Positions 55,023 to 63,215 of a stretch of 64,000 bases of DNA are shown one piece after another (the first letter of the stretch is position 1; every line of letters starts with the position of its first letter). Source of the DNA: Spirochaetales bacterium. GTDB lineage: Bacteria; Spirochaetota; Spirochaetia; Sphaerochaetales; Sphaerochaetaceae. Location of the stretch: the NCBI GenBank assembly GCA_012523305.1, contig JAAYIV010000035.1, positions 1-64,000 of the forward strand, written 5' to 3'. A program made the position numbers and the translations under genes. The notes below the pieces were generated by a model. It did not search any database. It was not told the DNA's origin and saw only the letters and a list, made by a program, of their open reading frames with translations.

Positions 55023-56750
55023 ATGAAAAAACGAGGGCGTTTGTTCATCGTTCTTCTGGTTATGGTGATATGTGGGATTTTTATTTATCCCACCATCAAA
55101 TGGTATGCATTTGTACCCCAGGAGACCAAAGATCTTGCTACCGGTTCCAAGACCCAAATCAGGGAGTATGCTAGAGGGCAGGCTTCACAAGGGTTGGACC
55201 AACTGAAAACGTTGGTAAAAAGTGATCCGGATAGCAAAGTGCCGGAGCAGTATGAATTTCTCGTCAGTACTGCAAAGGAAAATTACAAAACACTGGGAAT
55301 CGCGGTTCCCCGAACATGGACAGTCAAGTCTTTAATGCTTGGCTTTACTTCAGAACAGGCATTGTTTGATGCACTCGAAAGCTCTGTAAGAACAAAGCTT
55401 CTGGATTTAAAGAACTTAAGTACTAAAGTATTGCAACTTGGTCTTGATCTGCGCGGTGGTATGAGTATTTTGCTTGAAGCGGATCCGCAGGCATATGAAG
55501 AGAGAACAGGGAGCAAACTTACCGGCGAAAGGATCAAAGAGCTTCTTGAAGAAGACAGGGTGATTCTTAATGAACGGATCGACCAGTTTGGTGTGACCGA
55601 GCCCGATATCCGTGTCCAAGGAAGTGATCAGCTGTTGATTGAAATTCCGGGGGCTGCCGATCCTGAACGAGTCAACTCATTCTTAAAGGGAAAGGGTTCT
55701 CTTACGTTCCAGATGGTTGATCAGGAATTAACTACTCAGTTAAAAACATACTATGCTGAGAATCCGGGAGAAAAGTTCACCGGTACCGGTCAATTAAAGC
55801 AACCTGATTTCTTACCTGCCGGAAGAATCGCTGCAGGATACTATGTGAACGACCCATACGGTTTGGACGATCTTGAGGATGTGGTTGTCCTTCATGAGGA
55901 TATCGGATTGGATGGAATGCATATCACGGATGCTATTCCCAGTACGAATCCCGTCACCGGGCAGCCAACAGTCAATTTCCAGCTTGATGCTACCGGAGCG
56001 GTTATTTTCCACAGGCTAACCTCAGATAATATCAATGAACTCATGGCTGTGGTCCAAGATGGGAAAGTCAAGGCGATGGCTACCATCACCCAAGCTATTC
56101 GTGGCGATGTGCAAATCACCGGTTTTTCTACTCAAGAAGCAGCCGACTTGTCAATCGTATTGAAGACGGCAGCATTGCCGATTGAGTTGACAGTCGTGAG
56201 CCAACAGGCTGTTGGGGCTTCGTTGGGTGAAGATACCGTACAGGCAGGGTTGCTGGCGATTATCATCGGCTTGATGCTCGTGTTCCTGTTCATGATCGCT
56301 CTGTACAGTTCCAGCGGTCTGTTCGCTGACATTGCCTTGTTGCTCAATATCTTTATCATGATTTCAGTGCTTTCAGCTTTCAATCTTACCCTTACGTTAA
56401 CGAGTATCGCAGGGTTGGTCCTTTCCGTTGGTATGGCGGTCGATGCAAACGTAATCATTTTCCAACGAATTAAAGAAGAGCTTGCTGTCGGCAAAACTTC
56501 ACAGGCATCGGTAAAAGCCGGTTTTGCAAAAACATTCTGGACAATCATGGATGCCAATGTGACGACAATAATCGCGGCTCTTGTGCTTTCACAACTGGGA
56601 ACCGGTGCGATAAAAGGGTTTGCAAACACCTTGGCCGTAGGTATAGTGAGTTCGATGTTCTGTGCATTATTCGTTGTCAAGCTTATGTTTGACGCGAAAG
56701 TTGCCGGCAAACATCCTCGGCTGAAAATCAGCTGGAGGAGGGATAAATAA
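55023..56750 (+). CDS. secD: Protein translocase subunit SecD
   Basis: Uses the proton or sodium gradient to help pull proteins through the Sec channel. The 575 residues have an N-terminal helix, a large periplasmic P1 domain with the signature QLGLDLRGGMSILLEADPQ, and six C-terminal helices with SVGMAVDANVIIFQRIKEE. GGAGAG precedes the ATG at 55023, which I prefer to the ATG at 55011. Its stop overlaps the secF start (TAATG). Confidence 0.96.
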   Translation: MKKRGRLFIVLLVMVICGIFIYPTIKWYAFVPQETKDLATGSKTQIREYARGQASQGLDQLKTLVKSDPDSKVPEQYEFLVSTAKENYKTLGIAVPRTWTVKSLMLGFTSEQALFDALESSVRTKLLDLKNLSTKVLQLGLDLRGGMSILLEADPQAYEERTGSKLTGERIKELLEEDRVILNERIDQFGVTEPDIRVQGSDQLLIEIPGAADPERVNSFLKGKGSLTFQMVDQELTTQLKTYYAENPGEKFTGTGQLKQPDFLPAGRIAAGYYVNDPYGLDDLEDVVVLHEDIGLDGMHITDAIPSTNPVTGQPTVNFQLDATGAVIFHRLTSDNINELMAVVQDGKVKAMATITQAIRGDVQITGFSTQEAADLSIVLKTAALPIELTVVSQQAVGASLGEDTVQAGLLAIIIGLMLVFLFMIALYSSSGLFADIALLLNIFIMISVLSAFNLTLTLTSIAGLVLSVGMAVDANVIIFQRIKEELAVGKTSQASVKAGFAKTFWTIMDANVTTIIAALVLSQLGTGAIKGFANTLAVGIVSSMFCALFVVKLMFDAKVAGKHPRLKISWRRDK

Positions 56751-58066
56751 TGGCTAAACGCATATTCCAGACAACAAAATACCGGTTTCTTGCCCTAGCG
56801 TTGTCAGCGGCATTCCTTATTGCAGGAATCGTTGGATTCGTTGCATTCGGAGGATTCAATCTAGGAATCGACTTTCAAAGTGGTTTTTCTCAAAGTTTCC
56901 AGATTGCACCGGCAGTTCTTGAGTTGACCTATTCAGGTGATGAAACTGTCACCCTCGATGTGGTCGAATCAAATGTAACGCTCGTAGTCCGCAGCTCTAC
57001 GACGGGTGTGAAGTATCATGAATTTTCTACATCCGCTTATCCGACCGTACAGGATATTGCTTCGGCAATCTCAAATACTGTTAGTAATGTCCAAGCCAAC
57101 GCCTTGGCACCGCAAGCTGCTTCTTCAAGCATTATTTCAGGATTTGGCTTACCAGCGACATTGAGTACAATTCCGTTCAAGCTTAATGGTGCCAATACCG
57201 ATAGAAATGATTATGTCTCCATCAATGAAATCAGGGAAGTGTTGACCGAAGCTTCATTGGTACAGATCGTCGGTGAAGAGTATCGCCAGATATTCCAGGT
57301 CCGTTTGGGCAGTGATACGGGAGCAGGACAGGAAGAGATTGCGGCGATGGTATCCGAGAAGCTGAAAGCAGCTTTCGGGGATAGCAATATCGTCGTGCTC
57401 CAGACTGACTTCGTAGGACCAAAATTTTCTACGACTCTCGTCACCAGTTCAATCATTGCTGCTGTTGTTACCGTAGTATTGATTTTGCTCTATGTATGGT
57501 TCAGGTTTAAGATCAGTTATGCATTGGCAGCGATTATCAACCTTATACATGATATCTTGGCTTTGGTTGCGTTCATCATTTTATTCCAGCTTGAAGTTTC
57601 AAGTACTACCATTGCTGCGTTGCTGACGATTATCGGATATTCATTGAACAACGTTATTGTAATTTTCGACCGAATCCGTGAGAATCGTAAGATTATTAAA
57701 GATATGGATTTGTTATCGATGATCAATGTAAGCGTGAGTCAATCGTTATCCAGAACAATTTTTTCATCGTTAACCACCATGCTAGCTGTGCTTCCTTTGG
57801 CAATTCTCGCCTCAGGCTCAATCCAGTTGTTTGCTATCGAAATGGCCTTCGGAGTCGCAGTAGGTGCTTATTCAAGTAACTTCTTTGCACCAGCGATACT
57901 GTTCTGGACTACCAAACGTAAGGGTTTGCCGGTATCAAAAGCTTCGAACGGGGAAAAAGTTGCTCAATTTGAAGTTGTGAACGATGAAGAAGAAGCTCCT
58001 ATCGAAGACCTTTCTGTTCCGACAGTCGAGCGCAAGCTGAAAGGAAAACGGAAAGAAAAGAAGTAG
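56750..58066 (+). CDS. secF: Protein translocase subunit SecF
   Basis: Partner of SecD. The protein has the first helix, FNLGIDFQSGFSQSFQI (the GIDF-GG motif with one Gly changed to Ser), a long periplasmic insertion, and five C-terminal helices with TIIGYSLNNVIVIFDRIREN. At 438 residues it is longer than the usual ~310; the extra length is mostly the periplasmic segment (~45-165) plus a charged C-terminal tail. It is translationally coupled to secD. An intrinsic terminator follows 40 bases later. Confidence 0.93.
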   Translation: MAKRIFQTTKYRFLALALSAAFLIAGIVGFVAFGGFNLGIDFQSGFSQSFQIAPAVLELTYSGDETVTLDVVESNVTLVVRSSTTGVKYHEFSTSAYPTVQDIASAISNTVSNVQANALAPQAASSSIISGFGLPATLSTIPFKLNGANTDRNDYVSINEIREVLTEASLVQIVGEEYRQIFQVRLGSDTGAGQEEIAAMVSEKLKAAFGDSNIVVLQTDFVGPKFSTTLVTSSIIAAVVTVVLILLYVWFRFKISYALAAIINLIHDILALVAFIILFQLEVSSTTIAALLTIIGYSLNNVIVIFDRIRENRKIIKDMDLLSMINVSVSQSLSRTIFSSLTTMLAVLPLAILASGSIQLFAIEMAFGVAVGAYSSNFFAPAILFWTTKRKGLPVSKASNGEKVAQFEVVNDEEEAPIEDLSVPTVERKLKGKRKEKK

Positions 58067-58105
58067 GCTTAAAGCAATCGGTGTTCGATTATGTTGTTCC
58101 ACATG

Positions 58106-58145
58106 GCCGTCAGGTAGTATATACTGCACTGACGGCAATTTTTTT
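58106..58145 (+). terminator. secF terminator running into the ispH leader
   Basis: GCCGTCAG (58106-58113) pairs with CTGACGGC (58129-58136), with an inner stem GTAGTA/TACTGC, then AA and seven T (58139-58145). The T-run touches GGAGG, the ispH ribosome binding site. A possible promoter, TTGTTC (58094-58099) with TATATA (58118-58123), overlaps the hairpin, so ispH could be transcribed from within it. Confidence 0.8.
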
Positions 58146-58155
58146 GGAGGCTTTG

Positions 58156-59019
58156 GTGGAGATCATTCTTTCTGAAACATTGGGATTTTGTGTGGGGGTC
58201 CGACAAGTCGTCGATCTGGCACATGAATGTTTGAAGAAAGCATCACAAAAAAACATCCCGGCATATTCTATTGGATGGTTCATACATAATCAGCGTGTCG
58301 TTAAGCAACTATCAGAATTAGGATTGCGCCACATTGAACAACCCGAAGATGCACCAGCCGGTGTCGCTCTTGTAAGAGCTCACGGCATCACCGACGAGCT
58401 GAGAAACCGTTTTATTCAGGCTGGTTTTGAATTAATAGATGGAACATGCCGCAACGTGGAGTATTCTCAAAAGATCATCAGGGATGTCAATAAGGATGAT
58501 CATATCGTCATTGCCGGAATAGCTGGACATAGTGAAGTCACCGCTCTTTCCGGTGTCCAAGATAATGATGGCGTTGTCATTCCATCATTTGTCGTGCAGA
58601 ATACTCAAGATGTAAACAATTTGCCACATATTGGCGGTCGTTGGGTACTGATGACTCAAACGACGCTTCCCGCTTCTGAATACAAGAACATCCTTCAGGC
58701 AATGAAACAAAAATTCGGCGATTCGATGATTATCGGAAACCATTTGTGTGCCGGTGCGTTGAGAAGAAATAAAGCGTTGATTGATCTGTGCGGCCAAGTA
58801 GAAGCGGTCATCGTCGTTGGCGGTAAAAACAGTGCGAATACCACCGCGTTGGTACATCTTGTTGAGGACAACGGCTTGCCCGCATTTCATGTAGAATCAG
58901 CTGAAGAGGTAACCGAACAGATGCGATGTTATTCAATCGTGGGCCTGACCGCGGGGACTAGTACTCCCCAATCAGATATCGACGAAGTCTATAAAGCACT
59001 GAAAGGGGAAATGTTATGA
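58156..59019 (+). CDS. ispH: 4-hydroxy-3-methylbut-2-enyl diphosphate reductase
   Basis: Last enzyme of the MEP isoprenoid pathway, producing IPP and DMAPP. The three iron-sulfur cysteines are in GFCVGVRQV, DGTCRNVEYS and MRCYSIVGLTAGTSTP-type context, with RAHG and the TQTTL block. Note that the third conserved Cys region reads NHLCAGALRR. The start is GTG at 58156, with GGAGG five bases upstream; 287 residues is normal. A fourth role as a redox sensor target is suggested only by its companions, rex and msrC. Its stop overlaps the HAD gene start. Confidence 0.92.
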   Translation: MEIILSETLGFCVGVRQVVDLAHECLKKASQKNIPAYSIGWFIHNQRVVKQLSELGLRHIEQPEDAPAGVALVRAHGITDELRNRFIQAGFELIDGTCRNVEYSQKIIRDVNKDDHIVIAGIAGHSEVTALSGVQDNDGVVIPSFVVQNTQDVNNLPHIGGRWVLMTQTTLPASEYKNILQAMKQKFGDSMIIGNHLCAGALRRNKALIDLCGQVEAVIVVGGKNSANTTALVHLVEDNGLPAFHVESAEEVTEQMRCYSIVGLTAGTSTPQSDIDEVYKALKGEML

Positions 59020-59840
59020 ACCAGGTTGAACGATATTGTTCCTCGGAACAGTTATTGGAGATAATGAGAAATAAAAAGGCCTTCATTTGCGATATGGATG
59101 GAGTCATCTATCATGGCAATAAATTGCTCGAAGGTGTAGTTGATTTCGTTGAATGGCTCCAAAGTGAACATAAACAGTATCTTTTCCTTACGAACTCAAG
59201 TGAACGATCCCAGATGGAATTGCATTTGAAATTGAGACGACTCGGGCTTGAAGTGGATGTATCGCACTTTTACACTTCAGCCTTAGCCACAGCCGGATTT
59301 CTTGATTCGCAAATTTCGCATGGAACGGCCTATGTAATTGGAGAAGCGGGGCTTATCAATGCATTGTATGAGGCCGGTTATACTATGAATGACATAAATC
59401 CGGATTATGTTGTCGTCGGTGAATCCAGGACTTATAATTATGATACGGTGATCAAGGCAGCTAATTTAGTGACTAAAGGCGCGCGCCTCATTGGAACAAA
59501 TCCCGACTTGACAGGTCCGAGCGAATACGGCATCGTACCTGCGACCGGGGCATTGATTTTACCGATTGCCCGAACCGCCGGCGTAGAACCCTATTTTGTC
59601 GGTAAACCTAATCCGGTGATGATGCGACAAGCATTGAAACGGCTTAATAGCACAAGGGAGGACACGGCAATCATCGGAGATCGTATGGACACCGATATCG
59701 TAAGCGGAATAGAAAGCTCAATTGATACAGTGCTTGTTCTATCCGGAGTGTCCGATATGTCCACTCCAAATCGCTTTGCCTATCGACCGCGACTGATAGT
59801 CGATTCTGTCAAAACACTTGTCCCTAATGGAGGAAAATGA
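59016..59840 (+). CDS. HAD-family phosphatase, NagD-like
   Basis: A 274-residue class IIA HAD hydrolase. The nucleophile block FICDMDGVIYHGNKLL, motif II LFLTNSS, substrate-cap segment, lysine motif VGKPNP and metal motif IIGDRMDTDIVSGIESS are all present. Likely substrates are small phosphates such as glycerol phosphate, nucleotides or p-nitrophenyl phosphate; the sequence does not choose. The gene overlaps ispH by four bases and rex by four, so it is in the middle of a coupled operon. Confidence 0.88.
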   Translation: MNQVERYCSSEQLLEIMRNKKAFICDMDGVIYHGNKLLEGVVDFVEWLQSEHKQYLFLTNSSERSQMELHLKLRRLGLEVDVSHFYTSALATAGFLDSQISHGTAYVIGEAGLINALYEAGYTMNDINPDYVVVGESRTYNYDTVIKAANLVTKGARLIGTNPDLTGPSEYGIVPATGALILPIARTAGVEPYFVGKPNPVMMRQALKRLNSTREDTAIIGDRMDTDIVSGIESSIDTVLVLSGVSDMSTPNRFAYRPRLIVDSVKTLVPNGGK

Positions 59841-60490
59841 TGATTTCAATACCGACCATCAAACGATTCCCATCATATCTTCGGTTATTGCAATATTATA
59901 AAGAGAAAGGTTTTTCATGGATTTCCGCCACCACCTTAGCCGAGGATCTTGGTCTGACCGCCGTACAGGTGCGTAAAGACATGGCAGGTACCGGGGTAGA
60001 GGGAAAACCAAAAGTAGGCTTTGAAATTGCTCCGTTAATAGATGCAATCATGCAAAACCTCGGGTGGGATCAACCGACTGATGCAATTCTTGTAGGTGCG
60101 GGCCATTTGGGTGGAGCTTTGGCAAGGTATGAAGGGTTCGCAAGTTACGGATTACGAATCATTGCGGTGTTTGATAACGATCCTGTAAAAATCGGTATGA
60201 AGATCGGAACAATCACTGTACTGCCGATGAAAGAATTACGACAATATATCGATGAACATTCGGTACATATTGCGGTTATGGCTGTCCCTGCAGCGACAGC
60301 ACAGGAGTTGGCAGAAGATTTGGTCAGCTTCGGTATCAAGGCGATCTGGAATTTTGCTCCTAAAGATTTGAAGCTTCCCGCTTATGTGATTGTCCAACGG
60401 ACTGATCTGGCAACTAGTTTTGCGGTGCTCTCTGCAAAATGCAAACAACTACTTTCTTGCGGACAAAGCGCCAAAAATGAATTGGTTTAG
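59837..60490 (+). CDS. rex: Redox-sensing repressor Rex
   Basis: NADH/NAD-ratio sensor controlling fermentation genes. The N-terminal winged helix has FSWISATTLAEDLGLTAVQVRKDMA, and the Rossmann NAD-binding region AILVGAGHLGGALARYEGF follows. The 217 residues are full length. It is coupled to the HAD gene upstream and followed nine bases later by the msrC-type gene. Rex targets in this genome probably include fermentative genes, but the palindrome at nifJ does not match the known Rex consensus. Confidence 0.93.
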   Translation: MMISIPTIKRFPSYLRLLQYYKEKGFSWISATTLAEDLGLTAVQVRKDMAGTGVEGKPKVGFEIAPLIDAIMQNLGWDQPTDAILVGAGHLGGALARYEGFASYGLRIIAVFDNDPVKIGMKIGTITVLPMKELRQYIDEHSVHIAVMAVPAATAQELAEDLVSFGIKAIWNFAPKDLKLPAYVIVQRTDLATSFAVLSAKCKQLLSCGQSAKNELV

Positions 60491-60498
60491 GTAAGATA

Positions 60499-61002
60499 AT
60501 GGTCAAGTTAATAGAAAAAAGCGGTGACAGGACTTCGGACGATCAATTGTTTCTAAAAAGTCTTACAGCGCTACTTGAACCGAGTCAGCAACATATGCTT
60601 GTTCGAATTTCAACACTTGCCAATACGGCCTCATTATTAGCTAGTTATCTGGACCGGATCAATTGGGTCGGCTTTTATGTACGGTCAAACATCGATGGCG
60701 AAGATCTATTGCTACTCGGCCCCTTTTGGGGGAATCCTGCGTGTACCCGTATTCCTGTTGGTAAAGGAGTGTGTGGTCGTTGTTGTATCGCAAAAGAGAC
60801 GCAATTGGTTGAGGATGTCACTAAATTTTCTGGCCACATAACATGTGATACGGCAAGTAAAAGCGAATTGGTAGTTCCGATTTTCGTTGCAGATGAAGTT
60901 GTGGGGGTACTCGATATCGATAGTCCGCATACAAGTCGGTTTTCGAAAGAAGATGCCCGGTTCATAGAAGAAGTTGCCCGAATCATAGCTTTGCATTGGT
61001 AA
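60499..61002 (+). CDS. msrC: Free methionine-(R)-sulfoxide reductase (GAF domain)
   Basis: Repairs free oxidised methionine. The 167-residue GAF fold shows INWVGFYV, GPFWGNPACTRIPVGKGVCGRCC and TKFSGHITCDTASKSELVVPI, which hold the three catalytic cysteines of the family, and ends in VLDIDSP. AGGTAAG precedes the ATG. As the last gene of the ispH-HAD-rex unit it adds an oxidant-repair function next to a redox sensor. Confidence 0.9.
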   Translation: MVKLIEKSGDRTSDDQLFLKSLTALLEPSQQHMLVRISTLANTASLLASYLDRINWVGFYVRSNIDGEDLLLLGPFWGNPACTRIPVGKGVCGRCCIAKETQLVEDVTKFSGHITCDTASKSELVVPIFVADEVVGVLDIDSPHTSRFSKEDARFIEEVARIIALHW

Positions 61003-61028
61003 AAAACTTTCCATTCGTAATTAGCTTC

Positions 61029-61057
61029 TTGACAATCCTTCTATTCCTGAACACTAT
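61029..61057 (+). promoter_or_regulatory. thrS promoter
   Basis: Perfect TTGACA (61029-61034), 17 bases, CACTAT (61052-61057) as a weak -10; TATAGT at 61055-61060 is an alternative with a 20-base spacer. Transcription would begin close to the T-box stem I at about 61065. Confidence 0.55.
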
Positions 61058-61063
61058 AGTGTA

Positions 61064-61300
61064 AAAGGCGATGACGAAGACGAGTAGCCGGTGCAAACCG
61101 CCAGTGAGAGGATGTCCTTTCGATGTGAATCGATTGGGTGGGAGGCATCCGACGGTTCCCGGTGAATACCACTTTCGAGCCGTACGCTGAACGTTCTGAA
61201 AGGAATCAGTATGCGTTACCGTGCTTTCCCTGCGTGAACGGGACAATGAAGAGCTTGCAGGTATTCCTGCAGGAAGTAAGGTGGAACCGCGGGAACATGG
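61064..61300 (+). promoter_or_regulatory. T-box riboswitch (Thr) controlling thrS
   Basis: Leader that senses uncharged tRNA. Stem I begins around GCGATGACGAAGACGAGTAG (from 61069), the conserved purine-rich K-turn and AGTA region. The specifier codon is most likely ACC (61168-61170, threonine) in GTGAATACCACTTT; a one-base shift would read TAC (Tyr). The T-box proper, AGGTGGAACCGCGG, spans 61279-61292; its TGGA bulge would pair with a tRNA ending UCCA, as for tRNA-Thr with U discriminator. The thrS gene downstream fits. T-boxes are chiefly known from Firmicutes. Confidence 0.9.
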
Positions 61301-61371
61301 ACCTTCATGATCTCGTCCTTACCGAGTAGACCAATTGGTGTCGGGAAGGGCAAGAACATGGAGGTTTTTTT
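61301..61371 (+). terminator. T-box terminator/antiterminator region
   Basis: The 24-base arm 61301-61324 pairs with 61342-61365 through G-C, A-U and G-U pairs with a few mismatches, then TTTTTTT. The TCGTCCTT at 61313-61320, which would form the antiterminator with the T-box, lies inside the terminator arm, so the two folds exclude each other. The loop holds ACCAATTGGT (61330-61339). Confidence 0.85.
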
Positions 61372-61436
61372 ATTTCCTGCCGTCACAAGAATATGTATGT
61401 TGTAAGAAATCACCTATGGTGAAGGAGTAAAATACT

Positions 61437-63185
61437 ATGTCGAATACGCAAAAACAAGATGAACGATTATTGAAAGTTCGCCACTCCATGTCTCATGTGA
61501 TGGCCGAGGCTGTCCTCCAGATGTTTCCGACAGCCCAGATAGCCATCGGCCCGGCAATCGATAATGGCTTCTATTACGATTTTGATCTGCCAAGGGCGCT
61601 GACCCAGGAAGATTTGGATGAAATCACCGAGCGGATGAAACACATCATTAAAGAAGATAAAGAGTTTAAAAAAATAGTTATTTCAAAAGAAGAAGCACGC
61701 TCGATGTTCGCAGATCAAGTCTATAAGCTTGAATTGATCGATGCGATACCGGAAGGAGAAGAAATCTCCCTCTATAACCAAGGCGGGTTCACCGATCTCT
61801 GTCGCGGACCGCATGTCGCTTCGACAAAAGAACTCAATGGCGAGGCTTTCAAACTGCTCAATACGGCAGGAGCCTATTGGCGTGGAAAAGAAACCAACCC
61901 AATGCTGACCAGGATCTATGCAACGGCATGGACGAATCCGAAAGACTTACGCTTGTACCTTCAAAAATTAGAAGATATCGAGAAACGTGATCACCGGAAA
62001 CTCGGAAAAGAACTTGATCTTTTTAGCCTTCATGAAGAGGCCGGGCCAGGTTTGGTATATTGGCATCCGCGAGGAGCACGAATCCGCATGGCCATCGAGA
62101 ACTTCTGGAGGGAAGAACATTACAAGCATGGCTATGAGATGGTATTCACTCCCCATGTGGGAAAGTCTTGGCTCTGGGAGACCAGTGGTCACCTCGGTTT
62201 CTATAAAGAGAGCATGTACTCTCCGATGGAGATGGACAAAGCTGACTATTACACCAAACCGATGAACTGTCCGTTCCATATCATGGTGTACCGTAATTCA
62301 AAGCATTCATACCGTGAATTACCATTTCGTTGGGCTGAATTGGGAACTGTGTATCGATATGAAAAGGCGGGAGCGTTACACGGGTTGATGCGAGTCAGGG
62401 GGTTCACTCAGGACGATGCGCATATCTTCTGTACTCCTGATCAGATGGAATCTGAGATTGAAGAAGTTCTACGGTTCTCCTTGTATATGCTCAGATCATT
62501 CGGTTTCGAAGATATCAATGCATACCTTTCAACCAAGCCCGAAAAGAGTGTCGGGGATCCTGAGCGATGGGCAGCTGCTACCGAATCATTGAAGAAAGCC
62601 CTCGAATCAGAAGGCCTTGCCTATGAAATCGATGAGGGTGGCGGTGCATTCTATGGTCCGAAAATAGATCTGAAGATCAAAGATGCGATTGGAAGGGAGT
62701 GGCAGCTTTCCACTATTCAATTTGACTTTAACATGTCCGAACGGTTCAATATGACGTTTGTTGATAAAGATGGTGCTGAAAAGCGCATCTATATGGTACA
62801 CCGTGCACTTCTCGGATCGATAGAACGATTTTTCGGTGTCTTGCTCGAACATTACGCCGGTGCATTCCCTCCGTGGCTCTCGCCGGAACAAGTCTGTGTG
62901 ATTCCTGTTTCCGAAATATTTAATGATTACGCCCAAGAAGTACTAGTCGAGCTGAAGAAACACGGCTTGAGAGCATACCTTGATGATAGTTCTGACAGGA
63001 TGAATGCAAAAATTCGAAATGCACAGAACATGAAGGTTCCTTATATGCTTATCTTAGGTGAGCGTGAGATGCAGTCGAATTCGGTTTCTATCAGATATCG
63101 GAATGGGAAACAAGAAAACGGCGCGCCTGTGAATGATTTTATTGCTTCCGTGCTTGAAGTAGTAAAAGATAAGAAGCAATTGTAA
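61437..63185 (+). CDS. thrS: Threonyl-tRNA synthetase, TGS-less
   Basis: Charges tRNA-Thr. The 582-residue enzyme begins almost directly with the editing domain (RHSMSHVMAEAVLQMFP) and lacks the ~60-residue TGS domain seen in most bacterial enzymes, as in Borrelia-type enzymes. The class II core is complete: motif 2 FRWAELGTVYRYEKAGALHGLMRVRGFTQDD has its arginine in RVRG, zinc ligands lie in PMNCPFH and VHRALLGS, and the anticodon-binding domain ends the protein. GAAGGAG precedes the ATG. Expression is controlled by the T-box leader. Confidence 0.95.
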   Translation: MSNTQKQDERLLKVRHSMSHVMAEAVLQMFPTAQIAIGPAIDNGFYYDFDLPRALTQEDLDEITERMKHIIKEDKEFKKIVISKEEARSMFADQVYKLELIDAIPEGEEISLYNQGGFTDLCRGPHVASTKELNGEAFKLLNTAGAYWRGKETNPMLTRIYATAWTNPKDLRLYLQKLEDIEKRDHRKLGKELDLFSLHEEAGPGLVYWHPRGARIRMAIENFWREEHYKHGYEMVFTPHVGKSWLWETSGHLGFYKESMYSPMEMDKADYYTKPMNCPFHIMVYRNSKHSYRELPFRWAELGTVYRYEKAGALHGLMRVRGFTQDDAHIFCTPDQMESEIEEVLRFSLYMLRSFGFEDINAYLSTKPEKSVGDPERWAAATESLKKALESEGLAYEIDEGGGAFYGPKIDLKIKDAIGREWQLSTIQFDFNMSERFNMTFVDKDGAEKRIYMVHRALLGSIERFFGVLLEHYAGAFPPWLSPEQVCVIPVSEIFNDYAQEVLVELKKHGLRAYLDDSSDRMNAKIRNAQNMKVPYMLILGEREMQSNSVSIRYRNGKQENGAPVNDFIASVLEVVKDKKQL

Positions 63186-63215
63186 TGAATCGCAGAACGA
63201 AAAGGAGTGTTTGCC

